DNA of 8,158 bases, taken from assembly GCA_934572355.1 (NCBI GenBank), contig CAKTKV010000069.1, forward strand, positions 1 to 8,158. Direction: 5' to 3'. Both the position numbers and the translations under genes were made by a program. The notes beneath the pieces are model-generated. The model was not told the DNA's origin. It made no database searches and saw nothing but the letters and a program-made list of their open reading frames with translations. This document shows, one piece after another, positions 1 to 6,216 of this stretch (position 1 is its first letter; the number at the start of each line of letters is the position of its first letter). The stretch is from an uncultured Oscillospiraceae bacterium. GTDB taxonomy: Bacteria > Bacillota > Clostridia > Oscillospirales > Oscillospiraceae.

Positions 1-1078
1 CATCAAGGCCGATAAGCACTCCACCGGCGGCGTCGGCGATAAGACGAGCCTTATCCTCTGCCCGATGGTTTCGGCATGCGGCGTGAAGATTGCGAAGATG
101 TCCGGTCGCGGCCTCGGTCACACCGGCGGCACGCTGGACAAGCTCGAGAGCTTCCCCGGCTTCAACATCAGCATCGGTGAGCAGCGCTTCTTCGATAACG
201 TCAATAAGCACGGCATCGCCATCATTGGTCAGACGGCCGATCTTGACCCGGCAGACAAAAAGCTCTACGCCCTGCGCGATGTGACCGGCACCGTGCCTAG
301 CATTCCACTTATCGTCAGCTCCATCATGTCAAAGAAGCTGGCCTCCGGAGCAGACGTTATCGTCCTCGACGTCAAATGCGGCGACGGAGCCTTCATGAAG
401 ACCGTCGATGAAGCCAAGGAGCTTGCCCGCGGGCTGACACGCATCGGCAGGCTCGCCGGGCGCAAGTGCGCCGCTGTCATCACCGATATGGATCAGCCCC
501 TCGGCTGCGCCGTCGGCAACTCCGTTGAGGTCAAGGAAGCTATCTCCGTTCTCAAGGGCGAGACAAAGGGCGACCTGCTCGAGCTGTGCCTGACGCTCGG
601 CAGCTGCATCCTCACCGAAGCCGGCATCGCCGAAAGCATTGAGGACGCGCGCGCCCAGCTCACGCATGCGATAGATAGCGGCGCGGCGCTCAAGAAGCTT
701 GCCGAAATGGTTTCCGCGCAGGACGGCGACGGCAATGATGTATATGACACCTCGCGTCTGCCGGACGCGAAGGTGAAGCTTGAAGTCCCGTCCGAGGTCT
801 CCGGCTATGTCGGGCGCATCCTTGCCGAGCATGTCGGCCTTGTGTCGATGCACCTCGGCGGCGGCAGAGCCACGAAGGACAGCGAGATCGATCTCTCCGT
901 CGGCGTTATCCTGCATAAGAAGGTCGGTGACAAAGTTGAAAAGGGCGAGAGCCTTGCGACCATCCACGCCTCCTCCGAGGAGAAGGCGCAGGAGGCGGCA
1001 AAGCTGCTGCGCGACTGCTATCAGTTCTCCGACACACCTGTTGAGCGTCCGGAGTTCATAAAGGCGATAGTCCGTTAA
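1..1078 (+). CDS. pdp: Pyrimidine-nucleoside phosphorylase, 5' end missing
   Basis: Cytosolic salvage enzyme that splits uridine, thymidine or deoxyuridine with phosphate, giving the free base and (deoxy)ribose-1-phosphate. The reading frame is open from base 2 to the stop at 1076-1078, so about 358 residues are visible. The family is about 430-440 long, so roughly 75 N-terminal residues lie outside the window. Seen directly: the phosphate-binding loop KADKHSTGGVGDKTS at the very start, the family signature SGRGLGHTGGTLDKLES at about 120-170, the substrate-binding stretch VPSIPLIVSSIMSKKLA near 295-345, VLDVKCGDGAFM, and RKCAAVITDMDQPLG. The C-terminal alpha/beta domain carries the glycine-rich stretch MHLGGGRATKDSEID, followed by GDKVEKGE. 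The family joins Firmicutes Pdp and proteobacterial DeoA; Pdp is preferred from context, but substrate range cannot be read from sequence. A small membrane-protein gene follows 13 bp later, presumably on the same transcript. Confidence 0.93.
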   Translation, partial: IKADKHSTGGVGDKTSLILCPMVSACGVKIAKMSGRGLGHTGGTLDKLESFPGFNISIGEQRFFDNVNKHGIAIIGQTADLDPADKKLYALRDVTGTVPSIPLIVSSIMSKKLASGADVIVLDVKCGDGAFMKTVDEAKELARGLTRIGRLAGRKCAAVITDMDQPLGCAVGNSVEVKEAISVLKGETKGDLLELCLTLGSCILTEAGIAESIEDARAQLTHAIDSGAALKKLAEMVSAQDGDGNDVYDTSRLPDAKVKLEVPSEVSGYVGRILAEHVGLVSMHLGGGRATKDSEIDLSVGVILHKKVGDKVEKGESLATIHASSEEKAQEAAKLLRDCYQFSDTPVERPEFIKAIVR

Positions 1079-1091
1079 GTCCGGAGGGTAT

Positions 1092-1322
1092 ATGAAAAGA
1101 GCACTGATTGGCGGCTTTATCTCGCTGCTCGGCACCATCTGGGGTCTGGCCATAGCAGTGGCGGCGTCGAATAACCTCGTCTCCAGCTGGGCAACCCCGC
1201 CGGGGCGCTTCCTCACCACTGTGGCGGAAATGGGCTTTGTCCCGCTGTTCGCAATGGCGATCGTCCTCATCGTCCTCGGCCTTACCATAATGGCGATAGA
1301 GTATTTCAAAAAAGACAAATGA
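1092..1322 (+). CDS. Small two-helix membrane protein, function unknown
   Basis: A 76-residue protein that I do not recognise. It has a Lys-Arg start, a hydrophobic helix at residues 4-26, a short loop with TPPGR (35-39), a second hydrophobic helix at 49-71 and a charged tail EYFKKDK. This suggests a helical hairpin with both ends in the cytoplasm. A good ribosome binding site (GGAGG at 1082-1086) sits 5 nt before the ATG. The gene lies 13 bp after the nucleoside phosphorylase stop and ends just before a strong terminator, so it is probably the last gene of that operon. Nothing in the sequence ties it to nucleoside transport; it is too small to be a transporter on its own. The coding call rests on the ribosome binding site, operon position and clean amphipathic layout. 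Confidence 0.8.
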   Translation: MKRALIGGFISLLGTIWGLAIAVAASNNLVSSWATPPGRFLTTVAEMGFVPLFAMAIVLIVLGLTIMAIEYFKKDK

Positions 1323-1332
1323 TGTAAAAATT

Positions 1333-1364
1333 GCTCTGCGTGATTTATCACGCAGAGCTTTTTT
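1333..1364. terminator. Bidirectional intrinsic terminator, perfect 11-bp stem
   Basis: Arms GCTCTGCGTGA (1333-1343) and TCACGCAGAGC (1348-1358) pair perfectly around a TTTA loop. Six T follow at 1359-1364 on the + strand. On the - strand the stem is followed by AATTTTTA, so it can end both the rightward phosphorylase operon and the leftward RNA methyltransferase, whose stop codon (1364-1366) touches the T run. Confidence 0.93.
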
Positions 1365-2176
1365 CATTTGTTGTTCTTTCCCAATTGGTAGAACGCGACG
1401 GCGCTTGCCGCAGCGACGTTCAGGGAATCCACACCGTGGGACATCGGGATGCGCACGGTATAATCGCAGTGCTCGATAGTGTCATTGGCGAGGCCGTCTC
1501 CCTCGGTGCCGAGGACTACAGCGAGCTTTTCCTCCGCCGTAAGGCAGGGATCGGCGATACTCAGAGAGTCCTCCCGCAGCGCCATCGCAGCGGTCTTGAA
1601 GCCCAGACCGTGCAGAAAATTGTGCCAGCCGTCTGGCAGATATGTCCACGGCACCTGAAAGACCGTGCCCATGCTGACCCTTATCGCACGGCGGTAAAGC
1701 GGATCGCTCCCGGCGCTGGTGAGAAGGACAGCATCCATCCCGAGCGCCGCGGCGGAGCGGAAGATTGCGCCGATATTCGTCGGGTTCATGACGTTTTCCA
1801 AAACGGCGATACGCGAAGCATTACCCACAAGCTCCGCCGCATCCGGAAGCTTCGGACGGCGCATGGCGCAGAGCATGCCGCGCGTGAGATGAAAGCCTGT
1901 CAGCTCCGTCAGCACCTCAAGGGGCGCGGCAAAAACCGGAATATCTCCGCAGCGCTCGATAAGCTCCCTGCCCTTTCCCTCAACGTGCTTTGTCTCCATC
2001 AGCATGGAGACCGGCACGCAGCCGGCGTCCAGCGCGCGTTCTATAACGACGGGGCTTTCGGCAATGAACAGGGCGTTTTCGGGGTCGGATCGGCTGACCA
2101 GCTGGTTCTCAGTCAGGCGTGCATAAATATCCAGTTCCGGGGCGGAGAAATCGTTTATCTCAATAATATTCGGCAT
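1364..2176 (-). CDS. TrmH/SpoU-family RNA 2'-O-methyltransferase
   Basis: A 270-residue SPOUT-class enzyme predicted to transfer a methyl group from S-adenosylmethionine to a ribose 2'-OH in rRNA or tRNA. The N-terminal third (about 1-105) looks like the substrate-binding domain of this family, with FIAESPVVIERALDAGC at 37-53. The three SPOUT knot motifs are visible: motif 1 NPTNIGAIFRSA at 131-142 (Asn134, Arg140), motif 2 VLGTEGDGL at 221-229 (Glu225), and motif 3 IPMSHGVDSLNVAAA at 243-257 (Ser251, Asn253). The length fits the family. Which nucleotide is modified cannot be told, so no gene symbol is given. The gene stands alone, transcribed leftwards from a good sigma-A promoter and ending in a shared bidirectional terminator. 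The ribosome binding site is weak (GCGGG about 7-11 nt before ATG), but no better start is present. Confidence 0.9.
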   Translation of the reverse strand: MPNIIEINDFSAPELDIYARLTENQLVSRSDPENALFIAESPVVIERALDAGCVPVSMLMETKHVEGKGRELIERCGDIPVFAAPLEVLTELTGFHLTRGMLCAMRRPKLPDAAELVGNASRIAVLENVMNPTNIGAIFRSAAALGMDAVLLTSAGSDPLYRRAIRVSMGTVFQVPWTYLPDGWHNFLHGLGFKTAAMALREDSLSIADPCLTAEEKLAVVLGTEGDGLANDTIEHCDYTVRIPMSHGVDSLNVAAASAVAFYQLGKNNK

Positions 2177-2209
2177 GGCAAAACCCGCTTTTCAAAATAT
2201 TCTGCGCCG

Positions 2210-2238
2210 ATTATAAACGCATATCTGACATATTGCAA
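2210..2238 (-). promoter_or_regulatory. Sigma-A-type promoter for the RNA methyltransferase
   Basis: On the - strand a -35 box TTGCAA (2233-2238) is separated by 17 bp from a perfect -10 box TATAAT (2210-2215). Transcription would start near 2203, giving a leader of about 27 nt before the ATG at 2176. Confidence 0.78.
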
Positions 2239-2261
2239 GATTGAGAATTTACAAATTAACG

Positions 2262-2289
2262 TTGACTGAGGCGAAATCTGTGTTAATAT
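2262..2289 (+). promoter_or_regulatory. Sigma-A-type promoter with extended -10 for the cysteine-rich membrane protein
   Basis: A -35 box TTGACT (2262-2267) is followed after 16 bp by TAATAT (2284-2289), preceded by TG at 2281-2282 in the TGnTAATAT arrangement of an extended -10. Reading the -10 as AATATA gives a 17-bp spacer instead. It lies about 33 bp before the ATG at 2322 and faces away from the methyltransferase promoter, with 23 bp between the two -35 boxes. Confidence 0.7.
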
Positions 2290-2321
2290 ATTTTAAGAAT
2301 AAATGATACGAAGGTTCCGAA

Positions 2322-3107
2322 ATGCAGAAGAAAAAGCTGAAAATCTCTATTATATCGCAAATACATTACGGCAAGCTCATCCTGCGCTCCCTGCTGCTCA
2401 TTGCGGCGCTCGCGGCATATATCGTCAGCCATCTTAACGGCAGCGGCTCGATGTTCGGCGGCTATGACAGCGTATGGATATGGATAGCGGCGCTGGCAAT
2501 ATACGCGGTCGAAATGGTGCTGCGCTGCTTCCCGTCGGACTATGAGAGCATGGGCTGCCAGAAGCAGTTCAAGAAGAACTTCATGCCGAACAAGGCCTTC
2601 GATAAAAAGGCGCTGCGCCAGAATTCCTACAAGAGCACCGTGCCGGTCATCATATTCTGGACGCTGCCGAACCTGCTGTTTATCTGGCTGTATAAGCAGG
2701 GTATCTTCGACTGGGGGATCATGGTGCTGCTGTCGATCTTCTACTCGGTGTGCGACATGATCTGCATTCTGTTCTTCTGCCCGTTCCAGACATGGATGAT
2801 GAAGAACAAATGCTGCAACACCTGCCGGATATACAACTGGGACTACATAATGATGTTCACGCCGCTGCTCGTCGTGGATAACCCCTACGCCAAGTGCCTT
2901 GTGGGGCTGAGTCTGCTGCTGCTCATACGCTGGGAGCTGAACTACTTCATGCACCCGGAGCGCTTTTATGAGGAGACGAACTGTGCCCTCTCCTGCGCCA
3001 ACTGCAAGGAGAAGCTATGCCATCACAAAAAGCAGCTGCGCAGCTTCCACAAAAAGCTTTTCTCACAGCTGCACACCCACAACGGCAGCGGTCTGCCCCA
3101 ACACTGA
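2322..3107 (+). CDS. Cysteine-rich multi-pass membrane protein, function unknown
   Basis: A 261-residue integral membrane protein. I have the impression of similar unnamed proteins in Clostridia, but can assign no function. Likely membrane segments are at about 18-38, 50-69, 107-124, 130-152, 173-186 and 189-208, after a basic N-terminus (MQKKKLK) suggesting a cytoplasmic start. Thirteen cysteines are present, most in two clusters. One loop has C153-P-F-Q followed by C164, C165 and C168 beside K/R residues. The hydrophilic tail has C221-x3-C225-x2-C228-x4-C233-HH, followed by a very basic stretch (KKQLRSFHKK). Such spacing could hold zinc or an iron–sulfur centre, but that is inference. The ribosome binding site is modest (AAGG, 7 nt before ATG). 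The gene is monocistronic, between its own promoter and a strong terminator. There is no signal peptide and no recognisable enzyme motif. Confidence 0.85.
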   Translation: MQKKKLKISIISQIHYGKLILRSLLLIAALAAYIVSHLNGSGSMFGGYDSVWIWIAALAIYAVEMVLRCFPSDYESMGCQKQFKKNFMPNKAFDKKALRQNSYKSTVPVIIFWTLPNLLFIWLYKQGIFDWGIMVLLSIFYSVCDMICILFFCPFQTWMMKNKCCNTCRIYNWDYIMMFTPLLVVDNPYAKCLVGLSLLLLIRWELNYFMHPERFYEETNCALSCANCKEKLCHHKKQLRSFHKKLFSQLHTHNGSGLPQH

Positions 3108-3111
3108 TAAG

Positions 3112-3144
3112 AACTCCCGCATGAATATTCATGCGGGAGTTTTT
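3112..3144. terminator. Perfect 30-bp palindromic terminator between converging genes
   Basis: Bases 3112-3126 are the exact reverse complement of 3127-3141, centred on GAATATTC, and folding would leave a loop of about 4 nt. The T tract at 3140-3144 serves the rightward membrane-protein gene. In the other direction the stem is followed by CTTATC, a weaker tail, so it may also end the leftward lipoprotein transcript (stop at 3148-3150). Confidence 0.9.
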
Positions 3145-3147
3145 CTG

Positions 3148-3552
3148 TCAATACCCGTGGTCAAGCGGCTGCCATTGACCGCCTTTTGACCTGCCGAGGA
3201 TCCACATCCAGTTTTTATATGTGCTGTTTGGGTTCAGTGACCCATTGCCGCCGGAGGAGTCAACATCGAAGGACGAGATCAGGACGATGACCTCGTCAAG
3301 CCCGTTTCTGTCCGCCCACTCCTGGTGCTTCTCGGAAACCTCGTCACCGGCATAGTATATCTCGTTTAGGGTGCAGCCGTTCCAGTTACGGCGGAACTGA
3401 CGCTTCGTGACGTTGATGGCAGATTTGATGTCGCTTTGAGTATATAATTCGGACTCTACCTCATGCGTTGCAGCATTGCTCACGTCTCCGCATGCGCAGA
3501 GCGTCAGCACAAGGACTGCGCACAAAACAAAATTCGCAATTCTTTTTATCAT
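3148..3552 (-). CDS. Small secreted lipoprotein, function unknown
   Basis: A 134-residue protein with a lipoprotein signal peptide: basic MIKR, a hydrophobic core at about 5-17, then the lipobox L18-C-A-C21, which predicts lipid attachment at Cys21 on the outer face of the membrane. The mature part has a short polar linker and a compact domain (about 38-134) with conserved-looking features: NGCTLNEIYYAGDEVS, a DEVIVLISSFDVDSSGG strand-and-loop, the polar turn SLNPNSTYKNW, and a closing GGQWQPLDHGY. I think similar lipoproteins occur in other Clostridia, but I know no function. I chose the ATG at 3552 because GGAAGGA (3563-3569) lies 10 nt upstream; a longer start at 3588 has no ribosome binding site and would put 12 polar residues before the signal. 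The gene starts 4 nt after the stop of the metalloprotease gene, and its ribosome binding site lies inside that gene, implying translational coupling. Confidence 0.83.
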   Translation of the reverse strand: MIKRIANFVLCAVLVLTLCACGDVSNAATHEVESELYTQSDIKSAINVTKRQFRRNWNGCTLNEIYYAGDEVSEKHQEWADRNGLDEVIVLISSFDVDSSGGNGSLNPNSTYKNWMWILGRSKGGQWQPLDHGY

Positions 3553-3556
3553 AATA

Positions 3557-4357
3557 TTATATTCCTTCCGTTGTCGGAGTATTTTCATTTTTGCAGGCGC
3601 GCTTCGCGAGATACGCCGTCAGCGCAGTCAGGGCGGCGGTGACGAGCTCGACAGACCAGAGCGGGAGATACGCGTTTATAAGCACCGTTGCGGCATCAAC
3701 AAGGAAGTGGAGGAAGTAGGCAAGCAGGAGGTACTTCTTCTCCCCGTACCTTACAGCGCGGAACACGAGCAGCGAGAGGCTGATGTGCAGCGTGATGGCA
3801 ATAACACGCTCCATGCCGCCAAGGAAATAATAGGCGCTTGGCGTCTGCCACAGCGCGGAGAGGGACGCCGCAGTCTTGGCGGCAGTATCCGCGTCCAGCG
3901 CGGCAAGGCTCGCCGCCATAGCACCGGAATTTATCATGACGGAGCTGACGATGTTACTCAGCATGGTAAGGCCGATGAGCAGCATTGCCTCGATCCCGCC
4001 GTGACCGACACCGTACATGAAGGCATTGTCAAAATCCAGCGGCTTTACGAAATAGCGCATGGCGACATAGCGCCCGGTCTCCTCAAAGAGCGCCGCCATC
4101 AGGCCGCCGTAGAGCGCATATAGTAACGGGCTGCCGGTGATCGCAGTCCCGGTGGAGCCGAGGATGAGGTTATGCGCAAGGCTCTCAAGCAGGACGACCA
4201 TGACGACGAAAACGCCGCAGCCGATGAAGAACACCGCGGTCTTGGCATGCAGCTTCTTCTTTGAATAGATAAACAGAGCTATAGGCAGTGCGAAGGAAAC
4301 GAGCAGAGCGACGGCCATGCCGACGATGCTCAGAATAGGTACAGTCTCAAGAGTCAT
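3557..4357 (-). CDS. YhfC/PrsW-like intramembrane metalloprotease
   Basis: A 266-residue membrane protein matching my knowledge of the YhfC family of putative membrane peptidases, which are related to PrsW (site-1 protease of an anti-sigma factor in Bacillus). Hydrophobic helices run through almost the whole length (about 7-31, 40-60, 75-91, 111-140, 175-200, 206-232, 234-250). Candidate metal-site motifs lie in or next to helices: FEETGRY at 91-97 (Glu92, Glu93), GVGHGGIEA at 116-124 (His119, Glu123), E183-R with H191, and FLHFLVD at 215-221 (His217, Asp221). The tail is charged and cytoplasmic. The ATG at 4357 is chosen over one at 4387 because GGAGGT lies 6 nt upstream. The gene has its own promoter and is followed after 4 nt by a lipoprotein gene, a possible partner or substrate. 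Family assignment is fairly sure; protease activity and substrate are inferred. Confidence 0.85.
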   Translation of the reverse strand: MTLETVPILSIVGMAVALLVSFALPIALFIYSKKKLHAKTAVFFIGCGVFVVMVVLLESLAHNLILGSTGTAITGSPLLYALYGGLMAALFEETGRYVAMRYFVKPLDFDNAFMYGVGHGGIEAMLLIGLTMLSNIVSSVMINSGAMAASLAALDADTAAKTAASLSALWQTPSAYYFLGGMERVIAITLHISLSLLVFRAVRYGEKKYLLLAYFLHFLVDAATVLINAYLPLWSVELVTAALTALTAYLAKRACKNENTPTTEGI

Positions 4358-4396
4358 AACAGACCTCCATAACAATACGATAATCACTATGTTAAT

Positions 4397-4425
4397 ATTT
4401 TACCACATCAGCATTCTCATTTCAA
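4397..4425 (-). promoter_or_regulatory. Sigma-A-type promoter for the metalloprotease–lipoprotein pair
   Basis: On the - strand TTGAAA (4420-4425), a 17-bp spacer and TAAAAT (4397-4402). Transcription would start near 4390, leaving a leader of about 33 nt that contains the GGAGGT ribosome binding site before the ATG at 4357. Its -35 box is 3 bp from the -35 box of the dapF promoter. Confidence 0.75.
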
Positions 4426-4428
4426 CAA

Positions 4429-4457
4429 TTGAAATAGTCGAAGCAGGCAGATATAAT
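4429..4457 (+). promoter_or_regulatory. Sigma-A-type promoter for dapF
   Basis: TTGAAA (4429-4434), a 17-bp spacer and a perfect TATAAT (4452-4457). Transcription would start near 4464, about 26 nt before the ATG. The ribosome binding site GGAGG (4480-4484) is 5 nt from the start codon. Confidence 0.82.
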
Positions 4458-4489
4458 AGCGGTATAAATTCTATACGCCGGAGGCTGGC

Positions 4490-5329
4490 ATGAGATTCAC
4501 GAAAATGCACGGAGCCGGGAACGACTTCATTATCATCAATAACATAGAAGAGCATATCCCCGAGGAACGGCTCGGGGCACTGGCAAAGCAGCTGTGCGCC
4601 TTTCACACCTCGATAGGCGCGGACGGACTGATGGCCGTAGTACAGGCAAAGACCGGCGGGGACTATGGGATGCGGTTCTTTAATTCCGACGGCAGCCTCG
4701 GCGAGATGTGCGGAAACGGGGCGCGGTGTATCTGCCGCTGGGGCTATGAAAACGGCCTTGCTGGTGAGACGCAGCGCGTTGAGACAACAGCTGGGCTCGT
4801 GACCGGAGAGCGCATCGACCGCCGCCGCTACCGCATACGGCTGAACGACCCATCTATCATTGACCTGCACAGGAGCGTCACGGTCGGCGGGAAGGAATAC
4901 GACTGCTGCTACATAGAGCTTGGCTGCCCCGGTCTTCCGCACGCGGTGGTGCGGCTCGAAGGCTTTGAGACAATAAGCGAAAACGAACTGCGGGAGCTTG
5001 GACGCGCGCTGCGCTCATCCCCCGCTTTTCCCAAGGGTGCGAACGTCAACTTTGTAGAGCTCACGGGGCGCGACATGCTCAGGATAAAGACCTTCGAGCG
5101 CGGAGTCGAGGACTTCACGCTTGCATGCGGGACGGGCTGCGGCTCCTCTGTTGCGGCGCTCACGCTGCTGGGACAGGTATCGGGCAAGGATGTGACGCTT
5201 CGCTCCCCCGGCGGTGTGCTCAATGTCACGCTCACGCAGGACGGCGGCACGGTGCGGGACATTTACCTGACCGGACCGACGAACATAGTCTGCACCGGAG
5301 AGGTGACGGATGAGGACATAAACATATGA
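4490..5329 (+). CDS. dapF: Diaminopimelate epimerase
   Basis: A 279-residue cytosolic enzyme that converts L,L- to meso-2,6-diaminopimelate, the direct precursor of lysine and of the cross-linking residue of peptidoglycan. It is cofactor-independent and uses two cysteines as acid and base. Seen directly: the N-terminal signature MHGAGNDF (6-13), FNSDGSLGEMCGNGARC with catalytic Cys74, ANVNFVE (184-190), the E203-R204 pair, and ACGTGC with catalytic Cys213, in two matching half-domains. Length is normal. One difference: where Haemophilus and E. coli have GNPH, this protein has GLPH (148-151), so the substrate-contacting Asn is Leu. As I recall, hydrophobic residues occur here in other Firmicutes-type members, so this is a family variant rather than damage. 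The start is fixed by GGAGG 5 nt upstream. The gene is monocistronic with its own promoter and is followed by a hairpin. No other lysine genes lie nearby. Confidence 0.95.
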   Translation: MRFTKMHGAGNDFIIINNIEEHIPEERLGALAKQLCAFHTSIGADGLMAVVQAKTGGDYGMRFFNSDGSLGEMCGNGARCICRWGYENGLAGETQRVETTAGLVTGERIDRRRYRIRLNDPSIIDLHRSVTVGGKEYDCCYIELGCPGLPHAVVRLEGFETISENELRELGRALRSSPAFPKGANVNFVELTGRDMLRIKTFERGVEDFTLACGTGCGSSVAALTLLGQVSGKDVTLRSPGGVLNVTLTQDGGTVRDIYLTGPTNIVCTGEVTDEDINI

Positions 5330-5340
5330 TCGTCTATACG

Positions 5341-5379
5341 CAGATCGGCAGGCTCCATTAATAGGAGCCTGCCGATCTG
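5341..5379. terminator. Strong 16-bp hairpin between converging genes, no T tract
   Basis: Bases 5341-5356 pair perfectly with 5364-5379 around the 7-nt loop ATTAATA. It starts 12 bp after the dapF stop and ends 16 bp from the stop of the opposing carboxypeptidase gene, so its position is that of a shared terminator. Neither side carries the run of T seen at the other hairpins here (the flanks read TATATCTG and CGTATAGA), so it is not a standard intrinsic terminator. It may instead stabilise 3' ends. Confidence 0.6.
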
Positions 5380-5395
5380 TATATCTGATTGCCGC

Positions 5396-6199
5396 TCAAT
5401 CCAGAGGTTCATAGAACATGTCAAGATACTCTTCAAGCGTCACGCCGAGGTCGTATATCTCCTTCGCGGCGTCAAGGCCGACATAGCGGTAATGCCACGG
5501 CTCATAGATGATGCCGGTAATATCGCTGCTGCCGTTCGGGTAGCGCAGGATGAAGCCGTACTTCCAAGAATTTTCCATGAGCCATTTCTGCGTTGAGGTC
5601 TGCTCCTGACCCTCGTCAAGATAGGGATAGTTAATATCGATGATATCCGCGGCAAGGCCGAGCTGGTGCTCGCTCGTGCCGGGGATGGCGACGGACTGCG
5701 CCGCGATTGCGGGCGCGTCCTTCGGGTCTGTACCGGCGGCGACAAGGCGCGCGATCTTGTTATTAAAGAGATACTGCTGCTTTTCCATTGTGCGGTAGCC
5801 GGAGCAAATATACGGCTCGTTCCCGGCGTCTTTGCAGTCGGCAATCATTTGCAGGAGGGCATCGGCGCAGCGTGTGTCTATGTACTGCCACTCGTCCCCA
5901 TCGTCATTGACGAGCTGAAGCTCCGTCTCCCAGTCGTCGGGCAGCTCGTGCCAGGGGTTAACGAGCGTGAGAAGCTCCGTGCGCTCCCGCAGCTGTGGGG
6001 TGGGCTCGGGCGTCGGGGTGGGCTCGGGCGTCGGTTCAGGCGTTGCGGCAAGCTCCTCGGGCACGGGCTCCGGCTCGGGCGCGGAGGGCGCAATGAACAG
6101 CTCCGGCATGCCGAGCACCGCGAGCAGGAGCGACGCGCAGACCAGCAGCAGCGCCAGCATGACTATGAGCCCCGCTCTTTCCCTTGTTTCAAGCATCAA
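5396..6199 (-). CDS. Membrane-anchored VanY-like D,D-carboxypeptidase (peptidase M15)
   Basis: Predicted extracellular zinc peptidase that removes the terminal D-Ala from peptidoglycan stem peptides. Layout in 267 residues: short cytoplasmic N-terminus, one membrane anchor (about 10-31), a proline/glutamate/threonine-rich linker (about 39-69, made of PTPEP-type repeats), then the M15B catalytic domain. Family motifs visible are SGYRT (133-137), SEHQLGLAADI (176-186; zinc ligands His178 and Asp185) and YEPWHYRYVG (232-241; catalytic Glu233, ligand His236). The start is uncertain: TTG at 6199 lies 9 nt after GAGGAG, whereas the next codon, ATG at 6196, lies 12 nt after it; the proteins differ by one residue. 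The gene follows mntP by 39 bp in the same direction and has no obvious promoter, so the two are probably cotranscribed. No vanR/S/H/A genes are nearby, which favours a housekeeping cell-wall role rather than glycopeptide resistance. Confidence 0.92.
   Translation of the reverse strand: MMLETRERAGLIVMLALLLVCASLLLAVLGMPELFIAPSAPEPEPVPEELAATPEPTPEPTPTPEPTPQLRERTELLTLVNPWHELPDDWETELQLVNDDGDEWQYIDTRCADALLQMIADCKDAGNEPYICSGYRTMEKQQYLFNNKIARLVAAGTDPKDAPAIAAQSVAIPGTSEHQLGLAADIIDINYPYLDEGQEQTSTQKWLMENSWKYGFILRYPNGSSDITGIIYEPWHYRYVGLDAAKEIYDLGVTLEEYLDMFYEPLD
5999..6034. repeat. Two tandem 18-bp repeats encoding the Pro-rich linker
   Basis: The 18-bp unit GGTGGGCTCGGGCGTCGG occurs twice exactly (5999-6016 and 6017-6034), followed by a decayed partial copy up to about 6048. 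In the - strand gene each unit encodes six residues of the PTPEPT type. It is a probable slippage-prone length polymorphism in the linker of the carboxypeptidase. Confidence 0.85.
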
Positions 6200-6216
6200 C
6201 TAAGGTCACTCCTCTT

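Noticed and set aside
329..1351. Open frame of 340 codons on the - strand opposite the nucleoside phosphorylase gene.
   Set aside because: It mirrors a well-recognised gene in GC-rich DNA, has no family features, and would cross the terminator and the small membrane-protein gene.
1331..2269. Open frame of 312 codons on the + strand opposite the RNA methyltransferase.
   Set aside because: It begins inside the terminator hairpin, is rich in His/Arg as shadow frames are, and lies opposite a clear SPOUT-family gene.
4400..4942. Open frame of 180 codons on the - strand over the dapF start.
   Set aside because: It would overlap dapF and both divergent promoters, and has no recognisable feature.
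5396..6199. Glycopeptide-resistance vanY.
   Set aside because: No vanR/S/H/A/X genes or mobile element nearby; the domain alone is common in housekeeping cell-wall peptidases.
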